Below, one piece after another: positions 49,507-56,903 of a DNA stretch of 56,903 nt. The position numbers were made by a program, and so were the translations under genes. Positions within the stretch are counted from its first letter, which is position 1, and each line of letters starts with the position of its first letter. A model generated the notes under the pieces. That model saw only the letters and a list, made by a program, of their open reading frames with translations. It was not told the DNA's origin and did no database searches. The stretch lies in assembly GCA_900317815.1 (NCBI GenBank), contig ONIC01000061.1:1-56903 (forward strand). The letters run 5' to 3'. The DNA comes from an uncultured Eubacteriales bacterium (GTDB lineage Bacteria; Bacillota; Clostridia; Oscillospirales; Acutalibacteraceae).

Positions 49507-50148
49507 TTACCCTATCCGTTTCTTGATTTCTTCCTTGACTTCATCTAATTTACTGCAGGTCAGAAGAGGGATCAATTCGTTTATTTCATCTATATTCTTG
49601 TCCCACCACCTGAAACGAAGCATCAGATCTGTTAATTCATCATCAAAACGCTTCCGCAGGACCTTCGCAGGATTTCCGATCACAATAGTGTAAGGCGCAA
49701 CATCGCTGCCGACAATGCTGTTTGCGCCTATAACAGCACCGTCACCGATGTGAACGCCGGGAAGGATTACTGCGTTCTGTCCGATCCAAACGTCATTGCC
49801 GATCACAGTATCTCCTTTAAACGGCATTTCGGACGGATCGGGGGCGTTCATTTCCCATCCCTCAAGCGTATAAAACGGGAATGTCGTTACCGTATTCATT
49901 TGATGATTTGCATCATTCATCACAAACTCAACACCCGCTGCGATCTGACAGAACTTGCCGATGATAAGCCTGTCCCTGCTCCATGGATAATGGTTTGTTA
50001 CGTGACTTTCAAATTCCGAGTCTGCAATATAGGTAAAATCTCCGACGATGATATTCGGATTCTTTACAGTCGGTTTGACGTATATTTCTTTATCGTATCC
50101 GGCTATCGGATGAACGTTGTTCGGATCAGGAACTATCCCGTTTTTCAT
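49507..50148 (-). CDS. Hexapeptide-repeat acetyltransferase, Vat/CatB type
   Basis: I chose the ATG at 50148, eight bases after GGAGG; an in-frame ATG at 50163 would overlap that site. The product has 213 residues. The left-handed beta-helix repeats run from about VGDFTYIADSEFESHV to GDGAVIGANSIVGSDVAPYTIVIGNPAKV. The catalytic His lies in FVMNDANHQMN. WSRDRLIIGKFCQIAAGVEF and LPGVHIGDGAVIG are typical of xenobiotic acetyltransferases (Vat, CatB). Many chromosomal members are not resistance enzymes, so no drug phenotype is claimed. Promoter at 50188-50216. Confidence 0.88.
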   Translation of the reverse strand: MKNGIVPDPNNVHPIAGYDKEIYVKPTVKNPNIIVGDFTYIADSEFESHVTNHYPWSRDRLIIGKFCQIAAGVEFVMNDANHQMNTVTTFPFYTLEGWEMNAPDPSEMPFKGDTVIGNDVWIGQNAVILPGVHIGDGAVIGANSIVGSDVAPYTIVIGNPAKVLRKRFDDELTDLMLRFRWWDKNIDEINELIPLLTCSKLDEVKEEIKKRIG

Positions 50149-50187
50149 TTCATCTGCCTCCATAAATTCTGATTTATAATAGCAGCA

Positions 50188-50216
50188 ATAATATCATAGC
50201 ATATCTGCACTGTCAA
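50188..50216 (-). promoter_or_regulatory. Sigma-A promoter of the hexapeptide acetyltransferase
   Basis: TTGACA (50211-50216), a 17-base spacer and TATTAT (50188-50193) on the minus strand, 40 bases ahead of the chosen ATG and directly behind the preceding terminator. Confidence 0.8.
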
Positions 50217-50222
50217 TAGAAA

Positions 50223-50263
50223 CGCCATAGTACTTCTGACTTTACATCAGAAATACTATGGCG
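50223..50263 (-). terminator. Strong terminator of the GTPase-NYN operon
   Basis: CGCCATAGTATTTCTGA / TCAGAAGTACTATGGCG pairs over 17 bp with one G-U on the minus strand and a 7-base loop, then TTTCTATT. It lies 45 bases past the stop. Confidence 0.88.
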
Positions 50264-50307
50264 CAAAAGTTCTATATCAGCGCCGCACTTTGAGCCGATG
50301 TGTATTT

Positions 50308-52893
50308 TTATGCATTTGAAATAATATCGCGTATCTCGGCCTGTGCGCGTTCGACCTCTTCCAGAAAAGCTCTTGAAGAAACTCGCAGAGCGCCGCCGCC
50401 TAAAATTATGAGCTGCTCCATTCCGTCGGAGGTAACAACTCTGACGCGGTGATTTTTCGCAAGCTTATGAGAGACCTTTTCGATATACATATCGGCAGTC
50501 TCGGCTTCCTTGGTATATACCACATTTATGCCGCCGATCGTTTCGACCTCTCCCACACTGCCTTTGACCTTGTAAGCGTCAAAAACGAGTATAAGCTCGC
50601 ACTTTTTGTATCCCTGATAATTGCAAAGTATATTAACAAGGGCACTTCTTGCGGCGTCGATGTTGTCCTTTGCAAGCTTGCCGAGGTTTTCCCATGAGAA
50701 TATCACATTGTATCCGTCCACAAGCACATACTCTTCGCCGTCGTAGTTTTTCGCTTCCCTGCGCTTATAAGAAGAACCTGTCTTTTTATCGTAAGAGGTA
50801 AAACTGCCGCTCGACTCTCCCCCACGTTTTCTGACCGCGCCGTAGGTCCGTTCGAATATCTGCATAAGCTCCTTGTCAAGGGCGAAAACATCACTCTGAT
50901 TTCTGCATTTTGAGAAAAGCTCTTCGGCAGAAGAACCGCTTGTATTATCGTAAGTTTCGGGAACAAGTACGCTCGGAAGATGCATATAATCGGTGACTTC
51001 GTTCCATTTTACAGTATGACCCGCTCCGTGAGAACAGAAAACAGAATCGCATGGATCGTCTGTATCCGCATCCGGATCGTATGCTGAGGCCGATATTATC
51101 TCTTCGCTGTTGTGACAGGGCTCGTAGCCCTTCAGACTGCACGAAAATCTGCCTCTGCCGTGGGTATATGATGCGACCTCACGCGAATAATCGCTCATGG
51201 TCGAAACAGGCGCATAACCCGTTATAACGGAAAACTCGCCGTTCTGATCGGGTGTATCAAATGAACCGAACATTCGCTGAATATCGGTCATTGCACGCCC
51301 TATATTCTCGGTCGGGACTTCGAGAGTAAATTCGTAGTACGGTTCGAGAAGTACGCTTTTTGCAGTGCGAAGTCCCTGTCTGACGGCACGGTATGTAGCC
51401 TGACGGAAGTCTCCGCCTTCTGTGTGCTTTGCGTGAGCGCGTCCCGAAATCAGAGTTATCTCAACGTCCGTTACAGGAGCTCCGATAAGAACGCCCCTGT
51501 GAGTTTTCTCATATAGATGAGTAATGATAAGCCGCTGCCAGTTTTTATCAAGGAGATCTTCTCTGCACTTTGAGTTTATGACAACGCCCGAACCTCTCTT
51601 GCCCGGTGAGATCAGGAGGTGAACCTCTGCGTAGTGACGAAGCGGTTCGAAATGTCCTACGCCCTCGACCGTATCGGAAATAGTTTCTTTATAAATTATG
51701 CTGCCCTTGCCGAATGTGACAGATATCCCAAAGCGGTCTTTGATTATGCAGCTCAGGATCTCAAGCTGGATATCTCCCATAAGCTGAACGCGGATCTCCT
51801 TGTGGTGCTCGTCCCAGATCACATTGAGCTGCGGGTCTTCGCTCTCGAGTATTCGCATCTTTTCAAGCAGTGTATGTATATCAACATTTTCGGGCGGAAC
51901 AACCCTGTAGTTGAGTACGGGCGACAAAACGGGAATGGTATTATTTCTTTCAAATCCGAGACCATCACCCGGACGGGTAAATGTGATCCCCGTAACGGCA
52001 CATACTGTTCCTGCGCCGACGCTGTCCGTCTGCGTATACTTATCTGACGAATATATCCGTATCTGATTGACCTTTTCACCGGAAGTGTTTTTCTGACTTT
52101 GAAGGATCTCCTTGACTTTCAGCTCGCCGCCTGTGACCTTAATAAACGTCAGGCGGCTTCCCTGGTCGTCCTGTGATATCTTGTAAACACGCCCTCCGAA
52201 GGTATCGCCGTAATCGGGCATAACAGTATACTCCGAAAGACGCTCGAGAAACTTTTCGATACCTTCGAGTTTGAGAGCCGATCCGAACATACAGGGAAAA
52301 ATATTTCTTTCCCTTATTGCAGCTATAATATCGCCTTTTTCTATCTCACCGTTTTCATAATATTTGTCGAGAAGCTTCTCATCGGTCAATGCTATATTCT
52401 CGAAAAATTCATCGCCCGAGGTATATGTGAAATCAACGAATCCGTCTCCGAGCTTTGAGCGCAAAGACAGCATTATACTACTCTTATCGGCACCGAAAAG
52501 ATCCATCTTATTGACAAAGACAAAGCAAGGTATCCCGTATTTCTTCAAGAGCTTCCATAGTGTAACTGTATGGCTCTGAACACCGTCTGTACCGCTGATA
52601 ACAAGGATCGCATAATCGAGCACACGAAGCGTCCTTTCAGTTTCGGCTGAGAAGTCAACGTGTCCCGGTGTATCAAGAAGAGTAAAAAGCGTGTCTCCGT
52701 ATTTCAGGACTGCCTGTTTTGAAAAGATCGTTATTCCGCGGCTGCGCTCGAGAGAGAAGGTATCAAGGAAAGAATTGCCGTGATCCACTCTGCCGAGCTT
52801 ACCAATATTACCCGAGCTGTACATAAGCGCTTCGGACAATGTAGTTTTGCCGGAGTCAACGTGTGCCAGTATGCCAACGGCGATCTTTTTCAC
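50308..52893 (-). CDS. TetM/EF-G-like ribosomal GTPase fused to a YacP/Rae1 NYN nuclease domain
   Basis: I chose the GTG at 52893, ten bases behind AAAGG; longer starts would run into the upstream gene. The product has 861 residues. GTPase motifs: AHVDSGKT (10-17), RGIT (52-55), DTPGH (74-78), NKMD (128-131). EF-G-like domains II-V follow, with the TetM-like domain IV stretch SGRAHAKHTEGGDFRQATYRAV. A Cys-rich tail (CDSVFCSHGAGH) leads to a NYN domain at about 721-861: VDGYNVIFSW (Asp726), ILVFDAYKVKG (Asp772), YTKEAETADMYIE and VTSDGMEQ (Asp823). All four YacP elements are present. B. subtilis Rae1 (YacP) cuts mRNA in the ribosomal A site. The fusion suggests a factor that enters the A site and cleaves mRNA. 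Not a canonical tetracycline-resistance gene. Confidence 0.9.
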   Translation of the reverse strand: MKKIAVGILAHVDSGKTTLSEALMYSSGNIGKLGRVDHGNSFLDTFSLERSRGITIFSKQAVLKYGDTLFTLLDTPGHVDFSAETERTLRVLDYAILVISGTDGVQSHTVTLWKLLKKYGIPCFVFVNKMDLFGADKSSIMLSLRSKLGDGFVDFTYTSGDEFFENIALTDEKLLDKYYENGEIEKGDIIAAIRERNIFPCMFGSALKLEGIEKFLERLSEYTVMPDYGDTFGGRVYKISQDDQGSRLTFIKVTGGELKVKEILQSQKNTSGEKVNQIRIYSSDKYTQTDSVGAGTVCAVTGITFTRPGDGLGFERNNTIPVLSPVLNYRVVPPENVDIHTLLEKMRILESEDPQLNVIWDEHHKEIRVQLMGDIQLEILSCIIKDRFGISVTFGKGSIIYKETISDTVEGVGHFEPLRHYAEVHLLISPGKRGSGVVINSKCREDLLDKNWQRLIITHLYEKTHRGVLIGAPVTDVEITLISGRAHAKHTEGGDFRQATYRAVRQGLRTAKSVLLEPYYEFTLEVPTENIGRAMTDIQRMFGSFDTPDQNGEFSVITGYAPVSTMSDYSREVASYTHGRGRFSCSLKGYEPCHNSEEIISASAYDPDADTDDPCDSVFCSHGAGHTVKWNEVTDYMHLPSVLVPETYDNTSGSSAEELFSKCRNQSDVFALDKELMQIFERTYGAVRKRGGESSGSFTSYDKKTGSSYKRREAKNYDGEEYVLVDGYNVIFSWENLGKLAKDNIDAARSALVNILCNYQGYKKCELILVFDAYKVKGSVGEVETIGGINVVYTKEAETADMYIEKVSHKLAKNHRVRVVTSDGMEQLIILGGGALRVSSRAFLEEVERAQAEIRDIISNA

Positions 52894-52907
52894 ATTATCA
52901 CTACCTT

Positions 52908-54437
52908 TTATCTTGAATAATACACTGTTGACGAAAGCTGAGATATCGCAGACACCGCCATTCCGGCAGGTACATTTTCCGACATTACGCACAATACATA
53001 AGGGGAATCAGCAAAAACGATCGCAGCATCGTTCTGAACGCTTGCAAGCTCACCTGTTTTATTCGCCGTGCGGACGGGAACTCCTGCAGGGATCTTAGTT
53101 GTAACCGTCTGCTGACTGAGAAGATTCATCATTTCAGACGAATGCGGCAGTTCTCCGTTATACACCGATGCAAGGAAATGAGCGCAGTCGCTGACAGAAG
53201 TATAATTGTCGCCGTAGAGATTGCTCTCAAGCAGCAGTCTGCCCATCGAGGAATTGTAGTAGCCGTGCGATGTGCAGTACGATGTTACGGCACTCTTTCC
53301 TGCATCCGTGCTACCGCCTCCGAGAACTCTGACGAGATTATTTGCGGCGTAGTTATCACTGACTGTTATCATACTGTATAGCCAGCTGTCAAGATTCGGC
53401 TCCTGAGCGGAATATGTCTCGTAATCCTCGTATATCGCACCCATTATATAGAGCTTTATAAGACTCGCCGCCTGCATTGAAGAGCTGTTCATACTCGATG
53501 ACTCGCCTGTAGAAAGATCGATATAGTAAGCCGCCCAGTTTCCGCCAACGCTGTTCTGAGCTTTTCCAAGCGCCTCTCCAAGCACCGAATCGGGATCACT
53601 CGGTTCATTTGAGACAGTCGGATCGGATGAAACGGAAACAGACGACCGAGTCACATCAGAGGGTGTACCCGAGGTTAGATCGGAAGGATAGCTCACAGAA
53701 GGCTGACCCTGATTTTCCGTTCCGCTCTGCTCTACGGTATACGTCTGATACGTTATCACCTGTGTAGTTTCGCCGTTTTGCGATGCTGTATCGGGAACAG
53801 AATCGGGCGCAATATCGGTAATTGAAATATAACCGATATTGCCGTACTCCGTCTTTACTCTCCATTTTCCGCCTGATGTCTTTGCTATAATTGTGATGGG
53901 AGCGCCTGTGTAAACATTTTCAATAAGATTACCATCTTCATCATACACAGACGCGCCGTTTTCTCCGACCTGTGCGGTAATTCCGTTTGTGACAGATGAT
54001 CTGTCTGAGGTAAGGTAACTTTTCGAGACAAAGCCCCTTGTTTTCTTATCGGCTGTAGTTACCTCGATATATTCGTTTTTCGTATCGCTCAGAGCAGTAA
54101 CTTCCGTTGAGTACTTAAGCTCGCCCGTTACTTCCGACGCATCGGATGAACTGTATAGAGACACCGTCTCTGCACCCGTTACATAAAACAGACCTGCGTT
54201 ACTGCTGCTGTCAGATCTATTCTTAGAACTGTCAGAAGTTTTTTCAGTCAGATCCGATGAAAATGTGGAAGTCTCCTTCGGGGAAACATTCCCGGGAGTC
54301 TCTGCAGTAAAAGTCGACTGGTTATCTTTCATCGATTCTGTCTTCTCCGTTCTGAAGGCGCACCCCGATGAAATGTTTGAAGCAACCATAATTGAGAGTA
54401 ACAGCGCAAAGATCCGTTTTCCTTTGTTAGCTCGCAT
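52908..54437 (-). CDS. SH3-domain lipoprotein with a class A beta-lactamase-like serine hydrolase domain
   Basis: The 509-residue product has a lipobox (ISSGC, Cys26) and a Ser/Thr linker. Two bacterial SH3 domains follow (about 85-145 and 150-215), then a Ser-rich spacer. The C-terminal penicillin-recognising domain (about 285-509) has SLIK (325-328; nucleophile Ser325), SDN (360-362) and KTG (460-462), all three signature motifs. No clear Glu166-type omega loop is seen, so it may be a peptidase or a cell-wall-sensing binding protein rather than a lactamase. The GTPase-NYN gene starts 14 bases behind it, so the two are likely co-transcribed. Confidence 0.85.
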   Translation of the reverse strand: MRANKGKRIFALLLSIMVASNISSGCAFRTEKTESMKDNQSTFTAETPGNVSPKETSTFSSDLTEKTSDSSKNRSDSSSNAGLFYVTGAETVSLYSSSDASEVTGELKYSTEVTALSDTKNEYIEVTTADKKTRGFVSKSYLTSDRSSVTNGITAQVGENGASVYDEDGNLIENVYTGAPITIIAKTSGGKWRVKTEYGNIGYISITDIAPDSVPDTASQNGETTQVITYQTYTVEQSGTENQGQPSVSYPSDLTSGTPSDVTRSSVSVSSDPTVSNEPSDPDSVLGEALGKAQNSVGGNWAAYYIDLSTGESSSMNSSSMQAASLIKLYIMGAIYEDYETYSAQEPNLDSWLYSMITVSDNYAANNLVRVLGGGSTDAGKSAVTSYCTSHGYYNSSMGRLLLESNLYGDNYTSVSDCAHFLASVYNGELPHSSEMMNLLSQQTVTTKIPAGVPVRTANKTGELASVQNDAAIVFADSPYVLCVMSENVPAGMAVSAISQLSSTVYYSR

Positions 54438-54460
54438 AATAAATCACGTCCTATTGACCA

Positions 54461-54507
54461 AAACAAGGCTTGTATCCGAACGCACGGCGCAGGATCAAGC
54501 CTCGTTT
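54461..54507 (-). terminator. Terminator of the four-SH3 lipoprotein gene
   Basis: On the minus strand AAACGAGGCTTGATCC pairs with GGATACAAGCCTTGTTT (one bulged A, one G-U). It is followed by TGGTC. It lies 44 bases past the stop. Confidence 0.8.
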
Positions 54508-54550
54508 ATTATGATACTATTCTATTATTATACTTATATCGGCTGTTTTG

Positions 54551-55714
54551 TCAACTGTAGATATAGTTGCTGTTCACATATCCCCACATACCGAGCGACG
54601 GCGAATATACGTACCAGTACGTATCGGTGAAGTTAGCGTAGGAGTAGCTGTAAACGTAAACTGTGTTGCCGGTGTAAAGCTTTCCGATCTCGTTTGCGGA
54701 ATTAAACGACGGTGCAGTCCTCAGCGCAAGGTATCCCGTATTTACCTTGACAGTCCAGACAGAGTAGTCCGGTGTGGTATATCCTCCCGGATATGACGAT
54801 ACCAGGTAATCGGAGTTCACATATCCGTAAACACCCGCAGTAGGAGAATAACAGTACCAGTAAGTACCGGTCGATTTATCAACTACATAGACGCTGTCGC
54901 CTGTATACATTCTGCCGATCTCGTTGCTCGAATCAAAAGCCTTCGCACTTCTGATCGCAAGATATCCAGTGTTAACCTTTGCATAATATGTCTGAAAATC
55001 GGTAGGTGCAGACGCAGGACCTGTGTAATAGGAATTGTTCTGAGCCGCAGGCTTGTTGTTTGAGGAATTTGCAGCCTTTGAAGAAGCAGCCTTTGATGAA
55101 GAAGCATTCGATGGCTTCGTGGACGTAAGATCCATACATTTGATATAACCGTATGTTTTACTGCCGGTAAGATTAACGTACCAATAGTCGCCTGATGTCT
55201 TTGCAAGGACAGTTACAGATGCACCCTTATCCACCTTCTGAAGTTCCTTGTGGTCGCTATCCTTTGTATCGTAAAGCGGAGTCTGCTTTGATGCAAAGCA
55301 TTCCTCTCCCTTGCAGACGGCAGCCTGTTCTTCAGTTAAATACGCCTTCTTGACATATCCTTGGATCCCTGTAGACTCCTGGAGAACGCAGTAATAATAA
55401 ACAGAGTCGGAACTGATAAGACGAACCTCATCGCCCATAGAGAGCTGACCGACCGCCTTTGCGTTGTCTTCGTCCGTTTCACGAATTGCAATCTGTTCAC
55501 CCGTGCCCGTTACATAAAGCGCTTTTCCACCGACCGAAGAATTGCCTGAAGCGGAATTTGTGCCTCCATCATTATTCAAAGGCAGCGATTCTGTCTGAGA
55601 TTCAGAATTGTCACTGCTAAGATTAAGAACGTCTGTCGGAACATTCAGCGTGCAGGCAGATAGGATTGATGCGAGTATTCCGATCGAACACAATACAGCA
55701 ATATGCTTTTTCAT
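54551..55714 (-). CDS. Lipoprotein with four bacterial SH3 domains
   Basis: The 387-residue product has a lipobox (ILSAC, Cys21) and a short linker. Four SH3b modules lie at about 66-130, 135-195, 230-300 and 315-387, separated in the middle by a Ser/Ala/Asn-rich spacer. Modules 3 and 4 are nearly identical in their openings (KVNTGYLAIRSA, KVNTGYLALRTA), indicating recent duplication. SH3b modules bind peptidoglycan. There is no catalytic domain; a wall-tethering or sensing role is inferred. Similar modules in the next gene downstream (52908-54437) suggest related surface proteins. Promoter at 55745-55773. Confidence 0.85.
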   Translation of the reverse strand: MKKHIAVLCSIGILASILSACTLNVPTDVLNLSSDNSESQTESLPLNNDGGTNSASGNSSVGGKALYVTGTGEQIAIRETDEDNAKAVGQLSMGDEVRLISSDSVYYYCVLQESTGIQGYVKKAYLTEEQAAVCKGEECFASKQTPLYDTKDSDHKELQKVDKGASVTVLAKTSGDYWYVNLTGSKTYGYIKCMDLTSTKPSNASSSKAASSKAANSSNNKPAAQNNSYYTGPASAPTDFQTYYAKVNTGYLAIRSAKAFDSSNEIGRMYTGDSVYVVDKSTGTYWYCYSPTAGVYGYVNSDYLVSSYPGGYTTPDYSVWTVKVNTGYLALRTAPSFNSANEIGKLYTGNTVYVYSYSYANFTDTYWYVYSPSLGMWGYVNSNYIYS

Positions 55715-55744
55715 AAAAGCACCTCCCGATTAAATCTTGTAACC

Positions 55745-55773
55745 ATTATAATACAAACTGCACACAAAGTAAA
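55745..55773 (-). promoter_or_regulatory. Sigma-A promoter of the four-SH3 lipoprotein gene
   Basis: TTTACT (55768-55773), a 17-base spacer and TATAAT (55745-55750) on the minus strand, 31 bases ahead of the ATG. Confidence 0.78.
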
Positions 55774-55848
55774 CAAAATATAGCGTTTTTTTATATTTTT
55801 CATAAGATAAAAATGAAAGGATTTTTTATGATTACTGCACAAAAAGTA

Positions 55849-56481
55849 TTACAATTTTTTTACAGGTAAACGGATAACGGTTTTCAGTTTTTCTGCATCT
55901 GTTTTACGGGCATCACTTAGGTATATCTCATGATGATAGCGATCATCGGTGATATTGATCCCGTATCCCTGATTTTGAGCGAATTTATGCATCATAGCAA
56001 CGGTCTGAGGCTCATTATCATACGAGCCTATGTGCATACACTGCACGCACAAGCCTTCGGAGTATGTAAAAAACTCAACGAGTGAAAAATCCGATTTTTT
56101 CTTTTTTTCCGCTTTAGCGACTGCCCAATCGAGGTCGGCACGACTGACAAAATCAGGAAGCCTTATCAGCGAGATCCAAGAGAATTTATCCTTATCTTCA
56201 TAATCAACTCCTGCGACGCCCTCCTGCCACCAGAAGCCTTCGAGCGGAGGAACAACATAATCAAAATAGCCGTCAATGCGATGATCTGTCTTTTTGCTCA
56301 TTTTTATGGTATATGCAACGGTGTAGAGCTGTCGGATCGCTTCCTGATATTCACCGTCGGGAGCGTTAGGATCTCCCTTGCCGCGTACAGCTAAATAATT
56401 CATTGAAGGTACGTCAACAATAGAAGGCTTGTTCTTCGGGGCGTAGAACTCCTTATACTCTTTTTTAAAATCAAAAGCCAT
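55849..56481 (-). CDS. GyrI-like small-molecule-binding protein
   Basis: The 210-residue product starts at an ATG behind GGAGGTGACAAA. It begins MAFDFKKEYKEFYAPKNKPSIVDVPSMNYLAVRGKG, the pattern of stand-alone GyrI-like (SHV-fold) proteins, with VVPPLEGFWWQEG in the middle and YHHEIYLSDARKTDAEKLKTVIRLPVKK at the end. Such proteins bind small hydrophobic ligands; some have been reported as hydrolases for electrophilic drugs. There is no DNA-binding domain. It lies 4 bases behind the TfoX-N gene and is co-transcribed with it. Confidence 0.88.
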   Translation of the reverse strand: MAFDFKKEYKEFYAPKNKPSIVDVPSMNYLAVRGKGDPNAPDGEYQEAIRQLYTVAYTIKMSKKTDHRIDGYFDYVVPPLEGFWWQEGVAGVDYEDKDKFSWISLIRLPDFVSRADLDWAVAKAEKKKKSDFSLVEFFTYSEGLCVQCMHIGSYDNEPQTVAMMHKFAQNQGYGINITDDRYHHEIYLSDARKTDAEKLKTVIRLPVKKL

Positions 56482-56485
56482 TTTG

Positions 56486-56800
56486 TCACCTCCTCTTCTT
56501 TTTGTCGGGGATCTCTTTTTCGACTGCGCTCAGAAGCTCTGCCAGAAATTCTTTGTCGTCTGTATTATCAACAAGGATCATGGGCTTTGCGCCGTCATAC
56601 GGCTCTTCAAGAAGCGCATCGGGCATCATACTCCTTGCTGAGTTTGTAGGCTTTATCAAAAGTCGGTCGTCATAAATACCGCCAACGACTTTGCCGTTTG
56701 AATAAATTATGTACTCTCCCATCATTTTTCTGTAAGATACATTCTCGGCAAGAGACAATTGTTCCGATATAAAATTGAAATAACCAGATGTAGTTGACAT
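56486..56800 (-). CDS. TfoX/Sxy N-terminal-domain protein
   Basis: The ATG at 56800, eight bases behind AGGAG, gives 104 residues. Typical motifs are VSYRKMMGEYIIYSNGKVVGGIYDDRLLIKPT, then EEPYDGAKPMILVDN and a C-terminal ELLSAVEKEIPDKKKR. This is the TfoX N-terminal domain alone. In Firmicutes such short versions are common and not tied to competence. Pairing with a GyrI-like gene is also common in my experience. Function unknown. Confidence 0.88.
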   Translation of the reverse strand: MSTTSGYFNFISEQLSLAENVSYRKMMGEYIIYSNGKVVGGIYDDRLLIKPTNSARSMMPDALLEEPYDGAKPMILVDNTDDKEFLAELLSAVEKEIPDKKKRR

Positions 56801-56903
56801 AGACTCCGCTCCTTCGGGAGCCACTGATTAAATCACGTCCTGCGGACTGAGCACCAAACTTGCTTGCATCTTTCGGTCAAATTGAACTCAAAAGCCTTGA
56901 AAT

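Noticed and set aside
49507..50148. Streptogramin A resistance (vat) gene
   Set aside because: The hexapeptide fold fits Vat/CatB, but many chromosomal relatives are housekeeping enzymes and no mobile context is present.
50308..52893. Tetracycline resistance gene of the tet(M)/tet(W) class
   Set aside because: The protein is TetM-like but about 220 residues longer, carries a nuclease domain and lies in an ordinary chromosomal setting. Resistance cannot be claimed from sequence.
56833..56903. End of another minus-strand gene at the right edge
   Set aside because: A frame is open for about 22 codons to a TGA, but it is too short and featureless to support a call.
1..56903. Prophage, transposon or integrative element
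   Set aside because: No integrase, transposase, relaxase, phage structural gene or attachment-site repeat was recognised.

Overview
The window looks like chromosome of a low-to-medium GC Gram-positive gut anaerobe of the Ruminococcus type (Oscillospiraceae). The grounds are three type I dockerin proteins, a lipoprotein with a cohesin-like domain, a secreted GH13 alpha-amylase, a tandem CBM21-like starch-binding protein, serine-rich lipoproteins and consensus sigma-A promoters. No transposase, integrase, rRNA, tRNA or CRISPR array was seen. Genus is inferred by family resemblance only.

Layout. 1-130: tail of an unknown gene and its terminator. 130-4611 (minus): Cthe_2159-type surface lipoprotein, a 52-residue ORF starting right behind the amylase stop codon, and the amylase. 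4803-17755 (minus): 14 closely packed genes. In transcription order these are FTR1 iron permease, P19/Tp34-type lipoprotein, DUF2318 membrane protein, two FtsX-type permeases, an ABC ATPase, an FMN-binding lipoprotein, an unknown membrane-anchored protein, a three-subunit fumarate reductase/succinate dehydrogenase-like enzyme (cytochrome b, flavoprotein, Fe-S), a DUF4418 protein, and a further FtsX permease plus ATPase. A promoter with an inverted repeat over its start point lies upstream (17881-17933) and a terminator closes the run (4762-4794). The first six genes match the order of the Campylobacter P19 iron-uptake locus; flavin and quinone-type redox proteins follow where that locus has thioredoxin-like genes.

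18571-19317 (plus): tandem CBM21-like protein. 19393-20550 (minus): luxS and a flavodoxin-fold reductase. 20769-24950 (minus): 1393-residue dockerin protein with eight copies of an unrecognised module. 25119-27653: cytidine deaminase, an AAA-like protein with destroyed nucleotide-binding motifs, an acetyltransferase and a lipoprotein. 27884-29729: dockerin protein followed by a cohesin-like lipoprotein. 29879-37102: MATE transporter, then a TetR / RND-MMPL / heptad-repeat protein locus with three operator copies. 37163-40454: CDF metal transporter and an SOS-controlled Y-family polymerase with its YolD partner. 40606-43943: two divergent VWA proteins. 44074-46899: transglutaminase-like dockerin protein. 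47211-49396: an asparagine synthetase-like protein lacking the N-terminal nucleophile, and an HD hydrolase. 49507-50148: hexapeptide acetyltransferase. 50308-55714: a TetM/EF-G-like GTPase fused to a YacP/Rae1 NYN nuclease domain, behind a penicillin-recognising SH3 lipoprotein, then a four-SH3 lipoprotein. 55849-56800: GyrI-like and TfoX-N proteins.

The two strongest candidates for undescribed biology are the iron/flavin/fumarate-reductase operon and the ribosome-protection GTPase-NYN nuclease fusion. The cohesin-lipoprotein/dockerin pair suggests a surface starch-degrading assembly. All functions are inferred from motifs read by eye; no database search was run.
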